NCBI GenBank assembly: GCA_964402115.1 | Contig: CAYOBW010000079.1 | Location: forward strand, 1 to 26,135 | Length of the DNA stretch: 26,135 nt | Direction of reading: 5' to 3' | From: CAYOBW01 sp964402115 | GTDB taxonomy: Bacteria; Verrucomicrobiota; Kiritimatiellia; UBA8416; CAYOBW01 | Shown: piece by piece, positions 6,525 to 13,086 of the stretch | Position numbering within the stretch: position 1 is the first letter of the stretch | How the letters are laid out: each line of letters begins with the position of its first letter | Notes under the pieces: model-generated | The model's database searches: none | Seen by the model: the letters and a program-made list of their open reading frames with translations, nothing else | What the model was told of the DNA's origin: nothing | Made by a program: the position numbers and the translations under genes

Positions 6525-7775
6525 ATGAGCAACGAATCGCCTTCCGCGGGCGAGCGGAAACTGACGAATGTGTTCGAGCGTTACCTTACCGTCTGGGTCG
6601 CGCTCTGCATCTTGGGCGGAATTGTGCTGGGCAAGGTTGCTCCGGGGGTGGCGGGGAAGCTGGATGGCATGGCGATCTTCGTGAATGGCGCGCCCGTGGT
6701 CTCCATCCCGATTGCGGTGTGCCTGTTCTTCATGATGTACCCGATCATGGTGAAGATCGATTTCGCATCGGTCGTGAAGGCCGGCAGGAGCGGCAAACCG
6801 GTCTGGCTGACGCTGTTCGTGAACTGGGCCATCAAGCCGTTCACGATGTATGCCATCGCATTCCTCTTCCTGGGGGTGCTGTTCCGGGGACTGATCGGGG
6901 CCGAGGCGACGGATCTCGTGAAGATGCCGTTCGGGCTGGATCTGGCCCTTGGCGCCACGCACGGGTCGGGGACGGTGGTCCTGCACGAAGGCGTCAAGAT
7001 GCTGCAAGTTCCGCTGTGGCGCAGCTACTTCGCCGGCTGCATTCTCCTTGGCATCGCGCCATGCACCGCCATGGTGCTTGTCTGGGGCTACCTGGCGCGT
7101 GGCAATGACGGGCTGACCCTGATCATGGTGGCCATCAACTCCCTCTCCATGCTCGTGCTCTATGGCATCCTGGGCGGCTTCCTCCTCGGCGTCGGCAAGC
7201 TCCCGGTCCCCTGGCAGGCCTTGCTGTTGTCCATCGTCATCTACGTTGCCCTGCCGCTGGCAGCCGGATACTTTTCCCGCAAGTGGATCATCAAGGCCAA
7301 AGGCGAGCAGTGGTTCAAGGAGAAGTTCCTGCATGTGCTCACGCCCGTCACGATCGTGGCCCTGCTGACCACGCTGGTGTTGCTGTTCAGCTTCAAGGGC
7401 GAAACGATCGTAAGGAATCCGCTGACCATTCTCTGGATCGCCGTACCGCTCTTCATCCAAACCATGTTGATCTTCTGGCTCGGCTACTGGTGGGCGAAGC
7501 TGCTCAAGTTGCCCTACCGCGATGCGGCGCCCGCGGCCATGATCGGCGCCTCGAATCATTTCGAGGTGGCGATCGCCACGGCGACCATGCTCTTCGGGCT
7601 TTCGTCCGGAGCCGCTCTGGCCACCGTCGTGGGCGTGCTGATCGAGGTGCCGGTAATGCTGTGGCTGGTGAGGATCTGCCTGCGCACGCAGGGGTGGTTC
7701 CCTGGGAAAGGTGGCACGCTTTCGGCGGGAAGGACGGCCGTTGATCTCCTGATTGAGGACCGGGCCGGCCGATGA
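6525..7775 (+). CDS. acr3: Acr3-type arsenite efflux permease
   Basis: A 416-residue inner-membrane transporter of the BART superfamily that extrudes As(OH)3. The Acr3 signature is clear: GIAPCTAMVLVWGYL with the key cysteine C180, followed by NDGLTLIMVAINSL, and a late conserved glutamate in VGVLIEVPVMLW. Ten helices can be traced. An extra stretch around residues 128-166 (KMPFGLDLALG, HGSGTVVLHEG) lies before the YFAGCILLGIAPC helix, giving a longer protein than typical ~350-residue Acr3. ATG 6525 is chosen over ATG 6519 because AGGAG at 6513-6517 is then seven bases away rather than one. It follows the metal ATPase by 34 bases and is the last gene of that block before the Fic region. Confidence 0.93.
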   Translation: MSNESPSAGERKLTNVFERYLTVWVALCILGGIVLGKVAPGVAGKLDGMAIFVNGAPVVSIPIAVCLFFMMYPIMVKIDFASVVKAGRSGKPVWLTLFVNWAIKPFTMYAIAFLFLGVLFRGLIGAEATDLVKMPFGLDLALGATHGSGTVVLHEGVKMLQVPLWRSYFAGCILLGIAPCTAMVLVWGYLARGNDGLTLIMVAINSLSMLVLYGILGGFLLGVGKLPVPWQALLLSIVIYVALPLAAGYFSRKWIIKAKGEQWFKEKFLHVLTPVTIVALLTTLVLLFSFKGETIVRNPLTILWIAVPLFIQTMLIFWLGYWWAKLLKLPYRDAAPAAMIGASNHFEVAIATATMLFGLSSGAALATVVGVLIEVPVMLWLVRICLRTQGWFPGKGGTLSAGRTAVDLLIEDRAGR

Positions 7776-7810
7776 AGGTGTTTCTTGACACGTTAGTCCG
7801 GCATGACGTG

Positions 7811-7895
7811 AAATGAGACAAGTGTTAATTCTTTGCTTGCAAATGAATCGAAGTGGCTCTAAACGTTCATTTCGTAACAGGCAGGAAACTCATTT
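7811..7895. promoter_or_regulatory. Nested inverted half-sites upstream of the Fic gene
   Basis: Two perfect inverted pairs share the core AAATGA/TCATTT. The outer pair is AAATGAG at 7811-7817 and CTCATTT at 7889-7895. The inner pair is AAATGAA at 7841-7847 and TTCATTT at 7866-7872. A separate palindrome TTTGC-TT-GCAAA lies at 7832-7843. The segment is much more AT-rich than its surroundings. It looks like an operator array for a DNA-binding protein, for which the downstream Fic-HTH protein is a natural candidate (inference). Confidence 0.5.
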
Positions 7896-7900
7896 ACTAG

Positions 7901-7906
7901 TATACT
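7901..7906 (+). promoter_or_regulatory. -10 box placing the Fic transcript start at its ATG
   Basis: TATACT (five of six consensus positions) lies inside the palindrome AGTATACT. Seven bases after it falls position 7913, directly at the ATG at 7914. No ribosome binding site is present upstream. No good -35 is seen at 16-18 bases. An alternative upstream promoter TTGACA (7785-7790), 18 bases, TGAAAT (7809-7814) would give a normal leader, but still no ribosome site. Confidence 0.45.
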
Positions 7907-7913
7907 GTAGCCC

Positions 7914-9107
7914 ATGCGCAGGAGAATAACAGGGCACTATGTTCCCATCTCGACGGTAGGCGAGGTATGCAAGGCATTCGTGCCAAATCCTTTGCCACCT
8001 GAACCCGCCATCGAAGCGGATGAAGAACTGAACGATCTTCGCGAGAAAGCCGGCATGGCGTTGGGGCGGCTGGATGGCTTGGCCAGCACGTTGCCGGACC
8101 CCAGCATCTTCCTCTACTCCTACGTCAGGAAAGAGGCGGTGCTGTCGTCCCAGATCGAGGGGACACAGTCGAGCCTCTCCGATCTGCTCCTGTTCGAGGT
8201 TGACGCCGCGCCAGGCGTCCCAGTGGACGACGTGATTGAAGTCTCGAACTACGTGGCCGCGATGGAACACGGCCTCCGCCGGTTGCCCGAGCTGCCGCTG
8301 TCGCTCCGCCTGCTGAAGGAAATCCACGGCGTCTTGTTGTCGCGAGGGCGCGGCAGCAATAAAGAACCCGGCGAATTCCGCCGCTCGCAGAACTGGGTGG
8401 GCGGCAGCCGGCCAGGCAACGCGGTGCTTGTGCCGCCTCCGCCGGAGCTGCTTCCCGAATGCCTGGGAGCGCTGGAGAAGTTCCTGCACGACGATCCGGT
8501 GAGAACCCCCTTGCTCATCAAGGCCGCTCTGGCCCATGTCCAGTTCGAGACGATTCACCCCTTCCTCGATGGGAATGGGCGCGTGGGCCGGCTCCTGGTC
8601 ACCTTGCTTCTCTGTGCCGAGGGCGCCCTGCGCGAGCCCTTGCTCTATCTCAGTCTCTACTTCAAACAACACCGGCCGGAGTACTACGACTTGCTGCAGC
8701 GAGTGCGCCTCGAAGGCGACTGGGAATCCTGGGTCAAGTTCTTCCTGCGCGGCGTGCGGGAGACCGCGGAAGAGGCCACCGCAACCGCCCGCGGATTGGC
8801 GCGGTTGGCGGAAGAGGACGAGCGCAAACTCCATCGCCTGGGACGGGCCGCCGGCACCGCGTTGCGCCTGCACCGCTTCATCCTGCGGCAGCCGATCGCC
8901 TCGATCGCGGCGACCTGCAAGCGCCTCGATCTCTCCGCACCGGCGGTAACGCGCGCGTTCGGAAACCTTCAGAAAGCCGGGATCGTGCGCGAGATCACGG
9001 GCGCCCGGTACGGCCGGCTTTACGCCTACGATGCGTACCTCAAGATCCTGGGGGAGGACTCCCTCGCCGCGGCGGCAAGCCGCCGGCAAACAGGAACCGC
9101 GCCATGA
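7914..9107 (+). CDS. Fic-domain protein (probable AMP transferase) with C-terminal winged helix
   Basis: A 397-residue Fic protein. Residues 78-83, SSQIEG, form the inhibitory (S/T)xxxE(G/N) helix N-terminal to the core (class II), with E82 as the self-blocking glutamate. The active-site loop HPFLDGNGR spans 215-223 with H215 as catalytic base. Upstream, GEFRRSQNWVGG (153-164) is the usual substrate-flap region. After about residue 315 a helix-turn-helix region (IAATCKRLDLSAPAVTRAFG) ends the protein. Such Fic-HTH proteins usually transfer AMP to protein targets and may control their own transcription; the targets are unknown here. ATG 7914 lacks a Shine-Dalgarno, and the next in-frame ATG is too far downstream. 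The gene interrupts the ars series and may be an independent acquisition. Confidence 0.93.
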   Translation: MRRRITGHYVPISTVGEVCKAFVPNPLPPEPAIEADEELNDLREKAGMALGRLDGLASTLPDPSIFLYSYVRKEAVLSSQIEGTQSSLSDLLLFEVDAAPGVPVDDVIEVSNYVAAMEHGLRRLPELPLSLRLLKEIHGVLLSRGRGSNKEPGEFRRSQNWVGGSRPGNAVLVPPPPELLPECLGALEKFLHDDPVRTPLLIKAALAHVQFETIHPFLDGNGRVGRLLVTLLLCAEGALREPLLYLSLYFKQHRPEYYDLLQRVRLEGDWESWVKFFLRGVRETAEEATATARGLARLAEEDERKLHRLGRAAGTALRLHRFILRQPIASIAATCKRLDLSAPAVTRAFGNLQKAGIVREITGARYGRLYAYDAYLKILGEDSLAAAASRRQTGTAP

Positions 9108-9230
9108 CCCGGAATGCCAAGCCCCTTGGGAGAAGCCTTGACGGAGCGCCGAACGGAGGGCTCGGTATCGCGTAGCGCACAGGCGGCCCAAGGTCCAGCA
9201 ATAGAGACGCTCGAAGGGAAGGAATAGAAT

Positions 9231-10319
9231 ATGGAGAAAGCGGGAAGAAACGATCCCTGTCCTTGCGGCAGCGGGAAGAAGTACAAGAAGTGCTGCTTGG
9301 GGCCCGAAGCGGGTGGAGCCGTGGAAGCGCCGCGCTCGGGCGATACGTTTTCTCCAGCGGCCGATCTCGCCGGCTTGGGTATTCACCCCTATGCGTTCGT
9401 CCGGATGGCGACCGAACCGTCGGCCCAGACACTCTCGCGGTTGTCGAAGCGAGAGATCGCGGCTCTTCGCGAGAAGTGGTCCATCGCCAAGATGGCCCGG
9501 TTGAGCACGGACGAGATCGTGTCCCGCCTGGCGGCATCGGGCATCGACGCATCGAGAGTGGTTTTCCTCGGGCGGACCGACGGACGGATATCGGCATGGG
9601 GCATTGGGAGCGACTGGGTGAAGTGCTTGGAAAGAGCGCCCGTGATGCACGAGGAGGACTTCATTTGCCTCGCCGCCTGCGAATTGTGGAAGCGCTACAG
9701 TCCGGAAAGGCCGTCGCTGGAGATGCTCGACGACTGGGTCGCGGAAGGGTACGACCACGTGAATGCACGCCAGGAGGCCAAGGCGATCGACGTCTGGCTG
9801 CGTGTCTGGGAACACGTACGCGATCGCCTGCCACCCGGCACGACCACCTTCGATGGGGCCGACGCGGTATTCAAGTGCACCCAGTGCTTCAACAACTGGA
9901 TTCAGGACTTCGAGTTGGCCTTCCTCAACGGAGCGATCAAAGACAGTCGTTGCGCCGAGATCGGAATCCGGGTGTTGCGCGAATGGGTGGTGCTGTTTAC
10001 GGACGAGGATGTCGTTGTCAGCTTTCGTTGCGATGTGGGGCAAATGCTCTTTGCGGCTGGCCGGAGGGAAGGGGGGGAGGAAGCTCTGGCGGCCGTCATC
10101 CGCGACTACCCCCGTTTACCGAACGGCTACGTTGCGTTTGCCGATGTGCTGAGCCGCCCGGAGAGTTCCTCCTCGGACGTTGAGCGCGCTATTCGCTTCC
10201 TCGAAACCGCCTGGGCGCTTCCGGTGGAGGACGCTGAGGCATGGGAAATCGAGCCCCGGATTGCCGACCTCAAGGCACGGCTGGCGGCCACCGGGTCAAA
10301 GCGGGAGTCCAGCCGATGA
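9231..10319 (+). CDS. SEC-C zinc-motif protein of unknown function
   Basis: A 362-residue protein opening with a SEC-C zinc motif at residues 7-22 (NDPCPCGSGKKYKKCC; ligands C10, C12, C21, C22), as found at the SecA C terminus and in many unrelated proteins. The rest is largely helical, with a charged middle (EGYDHVNARQEAKAIDVWLRV), a CTQC pair, and a C-terminal helical region resembling tetratricopeptide solenoids (EEALAAVIRDYPRLPNGYVAFADVL). GAAGGAA precedes ATG 9231 at good distance. The stop overlaps the next start by ATGA, so it is translationally coupled to the zinc-ribbon/TPR gene. Function not recognised. A role in binding zinc or in protein-protein contacts is all the sequence supports. 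Confidence 0.85.
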   Translation: MEKAGRNDPCPCGSGKKYKKCCLGPEAGGAVEAPRSGDTFSPAADLAGLGIHPYAFVRMATEPSAQTLSRLSKREIAALREKWSIAKMARLSTDEIVSRLAASGIDASRVVFLGRTDGRISAWGIGSDWVKCLERAPVMHEEDFICLAACELWKRYSPERPSLEMLDDWVAEGYDHVNARQEAKAIDVWLRVWEHVRDRLPPGTTTFDGADAVFKCTQCFNNWIQDFELAFLNGAIKDSRCAEIGIRVLREWVVLFTDEDVVVSFRCDVGQMLFAAGRREGGEEALAAVIRDYPRLPNGYVAFADVLSRPESSSSDVERAIRFLETAWALPVEDAEAWEIEPRIADLKARLAATGSKRESSR

Positions 10320-11017
10320 AAACCGTTTGTCCGATCTGCGGAACCCGCAAGGCCAATCGCCGATGCAAGCGGCGAGAGCTGGCCGAAATCTGTCCGCTCT
10401 GCTGCGCCGGCGCGCGCGATGCGGAATGCGGCGGCTGCGCCCATTACACGGCCGCGCAAACCTATCGGGCGGCGCGCTCCTCGTCGGGCGCCCTGCCCGA
10501 CGGCCATTTCATCACCGAGATCAACCCCGAGGTCGAGCGGGCCAGGGAGTTCCTTGCCAACATGGCTGCCGCAATCGGGAAGGACGACGGGGTTGATCTG
10601 GACACGTACCTGGAGTCGCAGGACGCCTTCAACCACGCCTTTGATCTGATGGAGCAGGGCGACTGGGAAGAGGCACTGGCCGGCTTTCGCGCGGCGGCGG
10701 CGAGAAACGATAGAAACGCTCCCACGCACGGCAACATCGGGCTGTGCCTGGCCAACCTGGGCCGCAAGGCCGAGGCACTGAAGGAACTCGATCGCGCGAT
10801 GGTGATAGACCCGCGCTACGAGCCGGCGAAGTTCAATCGAGTGGCCGTGGAGCGGATGGTAGAAGGCAAGCCGATGGAAGTCGCAGGATTCGAACGCATC
10901 GAGTTCAGCAAGCAGCAGGTCTTGTCCAAGCGGGAAGGCGGTTCATGGTCCAGCCGTTTTTCCGCGATGCGCGGAAGGAAGCACGAAAGGGAAGGTGAGT
11001 CAGATGACAGAACGTAG
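10316..11017 (+). CDS. Zinc-ribbon and TPR protein coupled to arsM
   Basis: A 233-residue cytoplasmic protein. The first ~45 residues are a treble-clef or double zinc-ribbon-like region with C5, C8, C17, C26, C29, C30, C38 and C41 (VCPICG, EICPLCC, ECGGCAHY). Residues ~103-175 hold two tetratricopeptide repeats (AFDLMEQGDWEEALAGFRAA; GLCLANLGRKAEALKELDRA). The C terminus is Arg/Lys-rich. The start overlaps the SEC-C gene (ATGA), and its last 14 bases overlap the arsM reading frame, so the three genes are probably cotranscribed and translationally coupled. Function unknown. With two zinc-motif proteins leading straight into arsM, an accessory role in metalloid response is possible but untested. 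Confidence 0.85.
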   Translation: MKTVCPICGTRKANRRCKRRELAEICPLCCAGARDAECGGCAHYTAAQTYRAARSSSGALPDGHFITEINPEVERAREFLANMAAAIGKDDGVDLDTYLESQDAFNHAFDLMEQGDWEEALAGFRAAAARNDRNAPTHGNIGLCLANLGRKAEALKELDRAMVIDPRYEPAKFNRVAVERMVEGKPMEVAGFERIEFSKQQVLSKREGGSWSSRFSAMRGRKHEREGESDDRT

Positions 11018-11819
11018 CAACGATCGGATTCGGGAGAAGGTGCGGGAACGATACGCGGGCATTGCCACGAGCGCGAAGGGCGGGTGCGGGTGCTCGACGC
11101 CGTCCTGCTGTTCGACGAAGCCGCCCTCGGCCAAAGCGCAGTCGGCGAAACTCGGGTACTCGCAGAAGGACCTTGAGGCCGTGCCGGAGGAGTCGAACAT
11201 GGGGTTGGGCTGCGGGAACCCGCAGGCCATCGCCGGGCTCAAGAAGGGCGAAGTCGTGCTGGACCTGGGCGCCGGCGGCGGCTTTGACTGTTTCCTCGCC
11301 GCGCGGCAGGTGGGGCCCCGCGGGCGCGTGATCGGCGTGGACATGACGCCAGAGATGATCGCCAAGGCGCGCGAGAATGCCCGGAAGGGTGGGTTCAAGA
11401 ACGTCGAGTTTCGGCTGGGCGAGATCGAGCACCTTCCCGTGGCTGACTCCAGCGTGGACGTGATACTTTCCAACTGCGTCATCAATCTCTCCCTGGACAA
11501 AGAGCAGGTCTACCGCGACGCGTTCCGGGTCCTGAAGCCCGGCGGAAGGCTGGCCATATCCGATGTCGTAGCGATCAAGCCGATCCCGAAGGCCGTGCAG
11601 AACGATTTCGAGAAGCATTCGGGATGCATAGCGGGGGCACTCCAGGTGCGGAGATTGGAGCGCATTCTCCAGGCGGCCGGGTTCCGTGGAGGCTGCGTGA
11701 AGGTGAAGGAAGAGAGCAAGGCATTCATCAAGGACTGGTTCCCCGGCAGCGGGGTTGAGCGGTATGTGCGGTCGGCGGACGTGCAGGGCGTAAAGCCGGG
11801 GAAGGCGGGCCGACGATGA
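11004..11819 (+). CDS. arsM: Arsenite S-adenosylmethionine methyltransferase
   Basis: A 271-residue class I SAM-dependent methyltransferase that methylates As(III). The SAM site VLDLGAGGGFDC is at residues 85-96 and GVDMTPEMIAKA follows. The three arsenic-binding cysteines of ArsM are visible: C70 in GLGCGNP, C158 in LSNCVINLS and C208 in HSGCIAGA, with the 50-residue spacing between the last two seen in characterised enzymes. An N-terminal insert GGCGCSTPSCC (C28, C30, C35, C36) is the extra Cys-rich element found in many bacterial ArsM. GGGAAGG about eight bases upstream favours ATG 11004 over GTG 10995. The start lies inside the preceding zinc-ribbon gene and the stop overlaps the next small ORF. 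Confidence 0.96.
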   Translation: MTERSNDRIREKVRERYAGIATSAKGGCGCSTPSCCSTKPPSAKAQSAKLGYSQKDLEAVPEESNMGLGCGNPQAIAGLKKGEVVLDLGAGGGFDCFLAARQVGPRGRVIGVDMTPEMIAKARENARKGGFKNVEFRLGEIEHLPVADSSVDVILSNCVINLSLDKEQVYRDAFRVLKPGGRLAISDVVAIKPIPKAVQNDFEKHSGCIAGALQVRRLERILQAAGFRGGCVKVKEESKAFIKDWFPGSGVERYVRSADVQGVKPGKAGRR

Positions 11820-11923
11820 AGGCGCTGGTGGTGGTGGATGCCGGAATCTGCGGTTTCCAGACGCGGATCTACGCGGACAGCGACGATCTGCAGAACGTGA
11901 CGTTCAAGATCGCGACGGAGTGA
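11816..11923 (+). pseudogene. 35-codon ORF between arsM and arsC, probable truncated gene
   Basis: ATG 11816 overlaps the arsM stop (ATGA); the frame closes at TGA 11921-11923. The peptide contains VVVDAGICGFQTRIYADSD then LQNVTFKIATE. This resembles, from memory, the N-terminal part of a small family (DUF6951-type) whose members begin with an AGICGF-like motif and continue well past this point with a conserved cysteine. Here the frame stops where that cysteine would be expected, and arsC begins six bases later. It is therefore probably a 3'-truncated gene fused against arsC, although a functional 35-residue protein is not excluded. The family link is tentative. The GGAG inside its last codons serves as ribosome site for arsC. 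Confidence 0.5.
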
Positions 11924-11928
11924 CCACG

Positions 11929-12387
11929 ATGGCGACCAGACTGAAGATGTTATTCCTCTGTACAGGCAATTCCTGCCGGAGCCAGATGGCGGAAGGTTGG
12001 GCGCGGCATTTGAAGGGCGACGTGCTCGAGGCCTATTCCGCCGGCATCGAAAAGCACGGCCTCAATCCGTTCGCCGTCAAGGTCATGGCCGAGGCCGGCG
12101 TCGACATCAGCCGGCAGCGGTCCAAGACGGCTGACGCGGTCAGGGACGTGCCGTTCGACTACGTGGTAACGGTGTGCGGCCATGCCCACGAGACCTGCCC
12201 GCTGTGGCTGAGCGGCAAAGTCAGGGTGGTGCATGTCGGCTTCGACGATCCGCCGCGCCTGGCTGCACAGGCCGCCAGCGAGGCCGAGGCCCTGGAGATC
12301 TACCGGCGCGTGCGGGACGACATCCGCGCTTTTGTGGAGCGCCTGCCTGCCGGCTTGCCGCCGGCCGCCGGCGATCCGGCCGCTTAG
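11929..12387 (+). CDS. arsC: Thioredoxin-coupled arsenate reductase (low-molecular-weight phosphatase type)
   Basis: A 152-residue cytoplasmic enzyme reducing arsenate to arsenite. The P-loop C11-TGNSC-R17 (LFLCTGNSCRSQMAEGW) provides the nucleophile. The relay cysteines are C83 and C90 in TVCGHAHETCP, the spacing of S. aureus-type ArsC, which is recycled by thioredoxin. The acid loop HVGFDDPPRLA is intact. ATG 11929 has GGAG at 11917-11920. Electrons could come from one of the island's thioredoxin-fold proteins (inference). Its product arsenite would feed Acr3 export or ArsM methylation, so reductase, methylase and exporter together make a complete pathway. The Ala/Pro-rich last ten residues extend slightly beyond the usual end. 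Confidence 0.95.
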   Translation: MATRLKMLFLCTGNSCRSQMAEGWARHLKGDVLEAYSAGIEKHGLNPFAVKVMAEAGVDISRQRSKTADAVRDVPFDYVVTVCGHAHETCPLWLSGKVRVVHVGFDDPPRLAAQAASEAEALEIYRRVRDDIRAFVERLPAGLPPAAGDPAA

Positions 12388-12415
12388 GACCGGTCGCGCA
12401 GCCGGCATGGCCGCA

Positions 12416-12444
12416 GGCGTTTTTGCTGTCGGGGCGTTTTTGCT
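12416..12444. repeat. 12-bp direct repeat in the arsC-ferredoxin gap
   Basis: GGCGTTTTTGCT occurs at 12416-12427 and again, identical, at 12433-12444, a period of 17 bases. The 152-base gap holds no convincing gene. The repeat may be a small tandem duplication or a paired binding site. Confidence 0.5.
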
Positions 12445-12539
12445 CGCCACGCGCGGGTCGTTTGACGTATATCGTCTGCCGTTTTGATCCCCGGGGTGGG
12501 GATCGCGTGGCGGGGTTGAGAACCAGAAGGAGTACGATC

Positions 12540-12713
12540 ATGGCGCATGTCATTTCCGATGCCTGCACGATGTGCGGGACCTGCAAGGACGCTTGCCCGG
12601 TGCAGGCGATCAGCGAGGGCGATCCGATGTACAAGATCGACGCGGATTCCTGCACGGATTGCGGTCTGTGCGCGGACGAGTGTCCGGTCGGTGCGATCGC
12701 CCCCGGCGCCTGA
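12540..12713 (+). CDS. 2[4Fe-4S] ferredoxin
   Basis: A 57-residue bacterial ferredoxin with two CxxCxxCxxxCP clusters: C9, C12, C15, C19 (CTMCGTCKDACP) and C38, C41, C44, C48 (CTDCGLCADECP). Length and internal symmetry are those of the clostridial-type family. AGAAGGAG at 12525-12532 is ideally spaced for ATG 12540. It carries low-potential electrons in the cytoplasm; the partner is not visible here. It ends the plus-strand island and is followed by a strong terminator. Whether it serves arsenic redox chemistry or is simply a neighbour cannot be decided. Confidence 0.95.
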   Translation: MAHVISDACTMCGTCKDACPVQAISEGDPMYKIDADSCTDCGLCADECPVGAIAPGA

Positions 12714-12739
12714 GGCGCCCGGCTGTCGCGCAGAGAGGG

Positions 12740-12772
12740 AAGCCCCGGCCATGTGCCGGGGCTTTCGCTTTT
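12740..12772 (+). terminator. Rho-independent terminator after the ferredoxin gene
   Basis: AAGCCCCGGC (12740-12749) and GCCGGGGCTT (12755-12764) form a perfect 10-bp stem with a five-base loop, followed by TCGCTTTTC. It lies 26 bases past the ferredoxin stop and closes the arsenic island. Confidence 0.85.
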
Positions 12773-13063
12773 CAGCCTGGAAGGGGAAGTAGACCGTAGG
12801 GGTATGGGGTGTTCTCCCCCTGTTGGTCATCGCCGCCGGGCAGATGCTCAGGATGCTCGGGTAGCTCCTTCGCCGGCCGCAGGGCCATCGAAAAGCCCGG
12901 TTGCGAAAGCCGAAAAGGACGGAGTCCGTCAATATCCGGCTCTTTTCGGCCCCTCACACGTCCGGACGGACCAAAACGTGCGCCGACGCGCCATTCTCAC
13001 TTACAGAACCCCTCGTGGCGACCGCCGTGCCGGGCCATCCGTTCACTGCGTTCGATACTGCTG
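12773..13063. other. Gene-poor stretch between terminator and receiver-domain ORF
   Basis: No supportable gene is seen. A short plus-strand frame around 12795-12860 translates to a hydrophobic peptide (VWGVLPLLVIAAGQMLRML) ended by TAG and has no start, so it looks like debris. The stretch contains the nested hairpin at 12909-12950 and a palindrome GTCCGGAC at 12960-12967. It probably represents decayed sequence between two transcription units. Confidence 0.5.
12909..12950. other. Nested hairpin structure
   Basis: GCCGAAAAG (12909-12917) pairs perfectly with CTTTTCGGC (12942-12950), nine base pairs. Inside it GACGG-AGT-CCGTC (12918-12930) forms a second tight hairpin. On the minus strand the outer stem ends in CTTTTCGGC followed by TTTCGC, so it could act as a terminator for the minus-strand receiver ORF. 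Confidence 0.5.
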
Positions 13064-13086
13064 TCAGCATGGATCTGAGTCTTCAT
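12997..13086 (-). CDS. Possible 29-residue ORF with a good ribosome site
   Basis: On the minus strand ATG 13086 is preceded by AGGAG with an eight-base spacer, and the frame runs 29 codons to TGA. The peptide starts MKTQIHADSS, is rich in Arg/His/Glu and matches nothing I know. It overlaps the end of the receiver ORF by 23 bases in another frame. It may be a true small gene or chance; support is only the ribosome site. Confidence 0.25.
   Translation of the reverse strand: MKTQIHADSSIERSERMARHGGRHEGFCK

Noticed and set aside
7890..10043. A 717-codon minus-strand frame across the Fic and SEC-C genes
   Set aside because: Both plus-strand genes have clear conserved motifs; the opposite frame has none and is a codon-bias artefact.
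11816..11944. Selenocysteine readthrough of TGA 11921-11923, since it falls where a cysteine is expected
   Set aside because: The frame meets another TGA after only six codons and the intervening residues do not look like the family, so truncation is simpler.
12408..12488. Short hydrophobic ORF (starting MAAGVFAVGA) after arsC
   Set aside because: No ribosome site, spans the 12-bp direct repeat, and no recognisable homology; likely chance.
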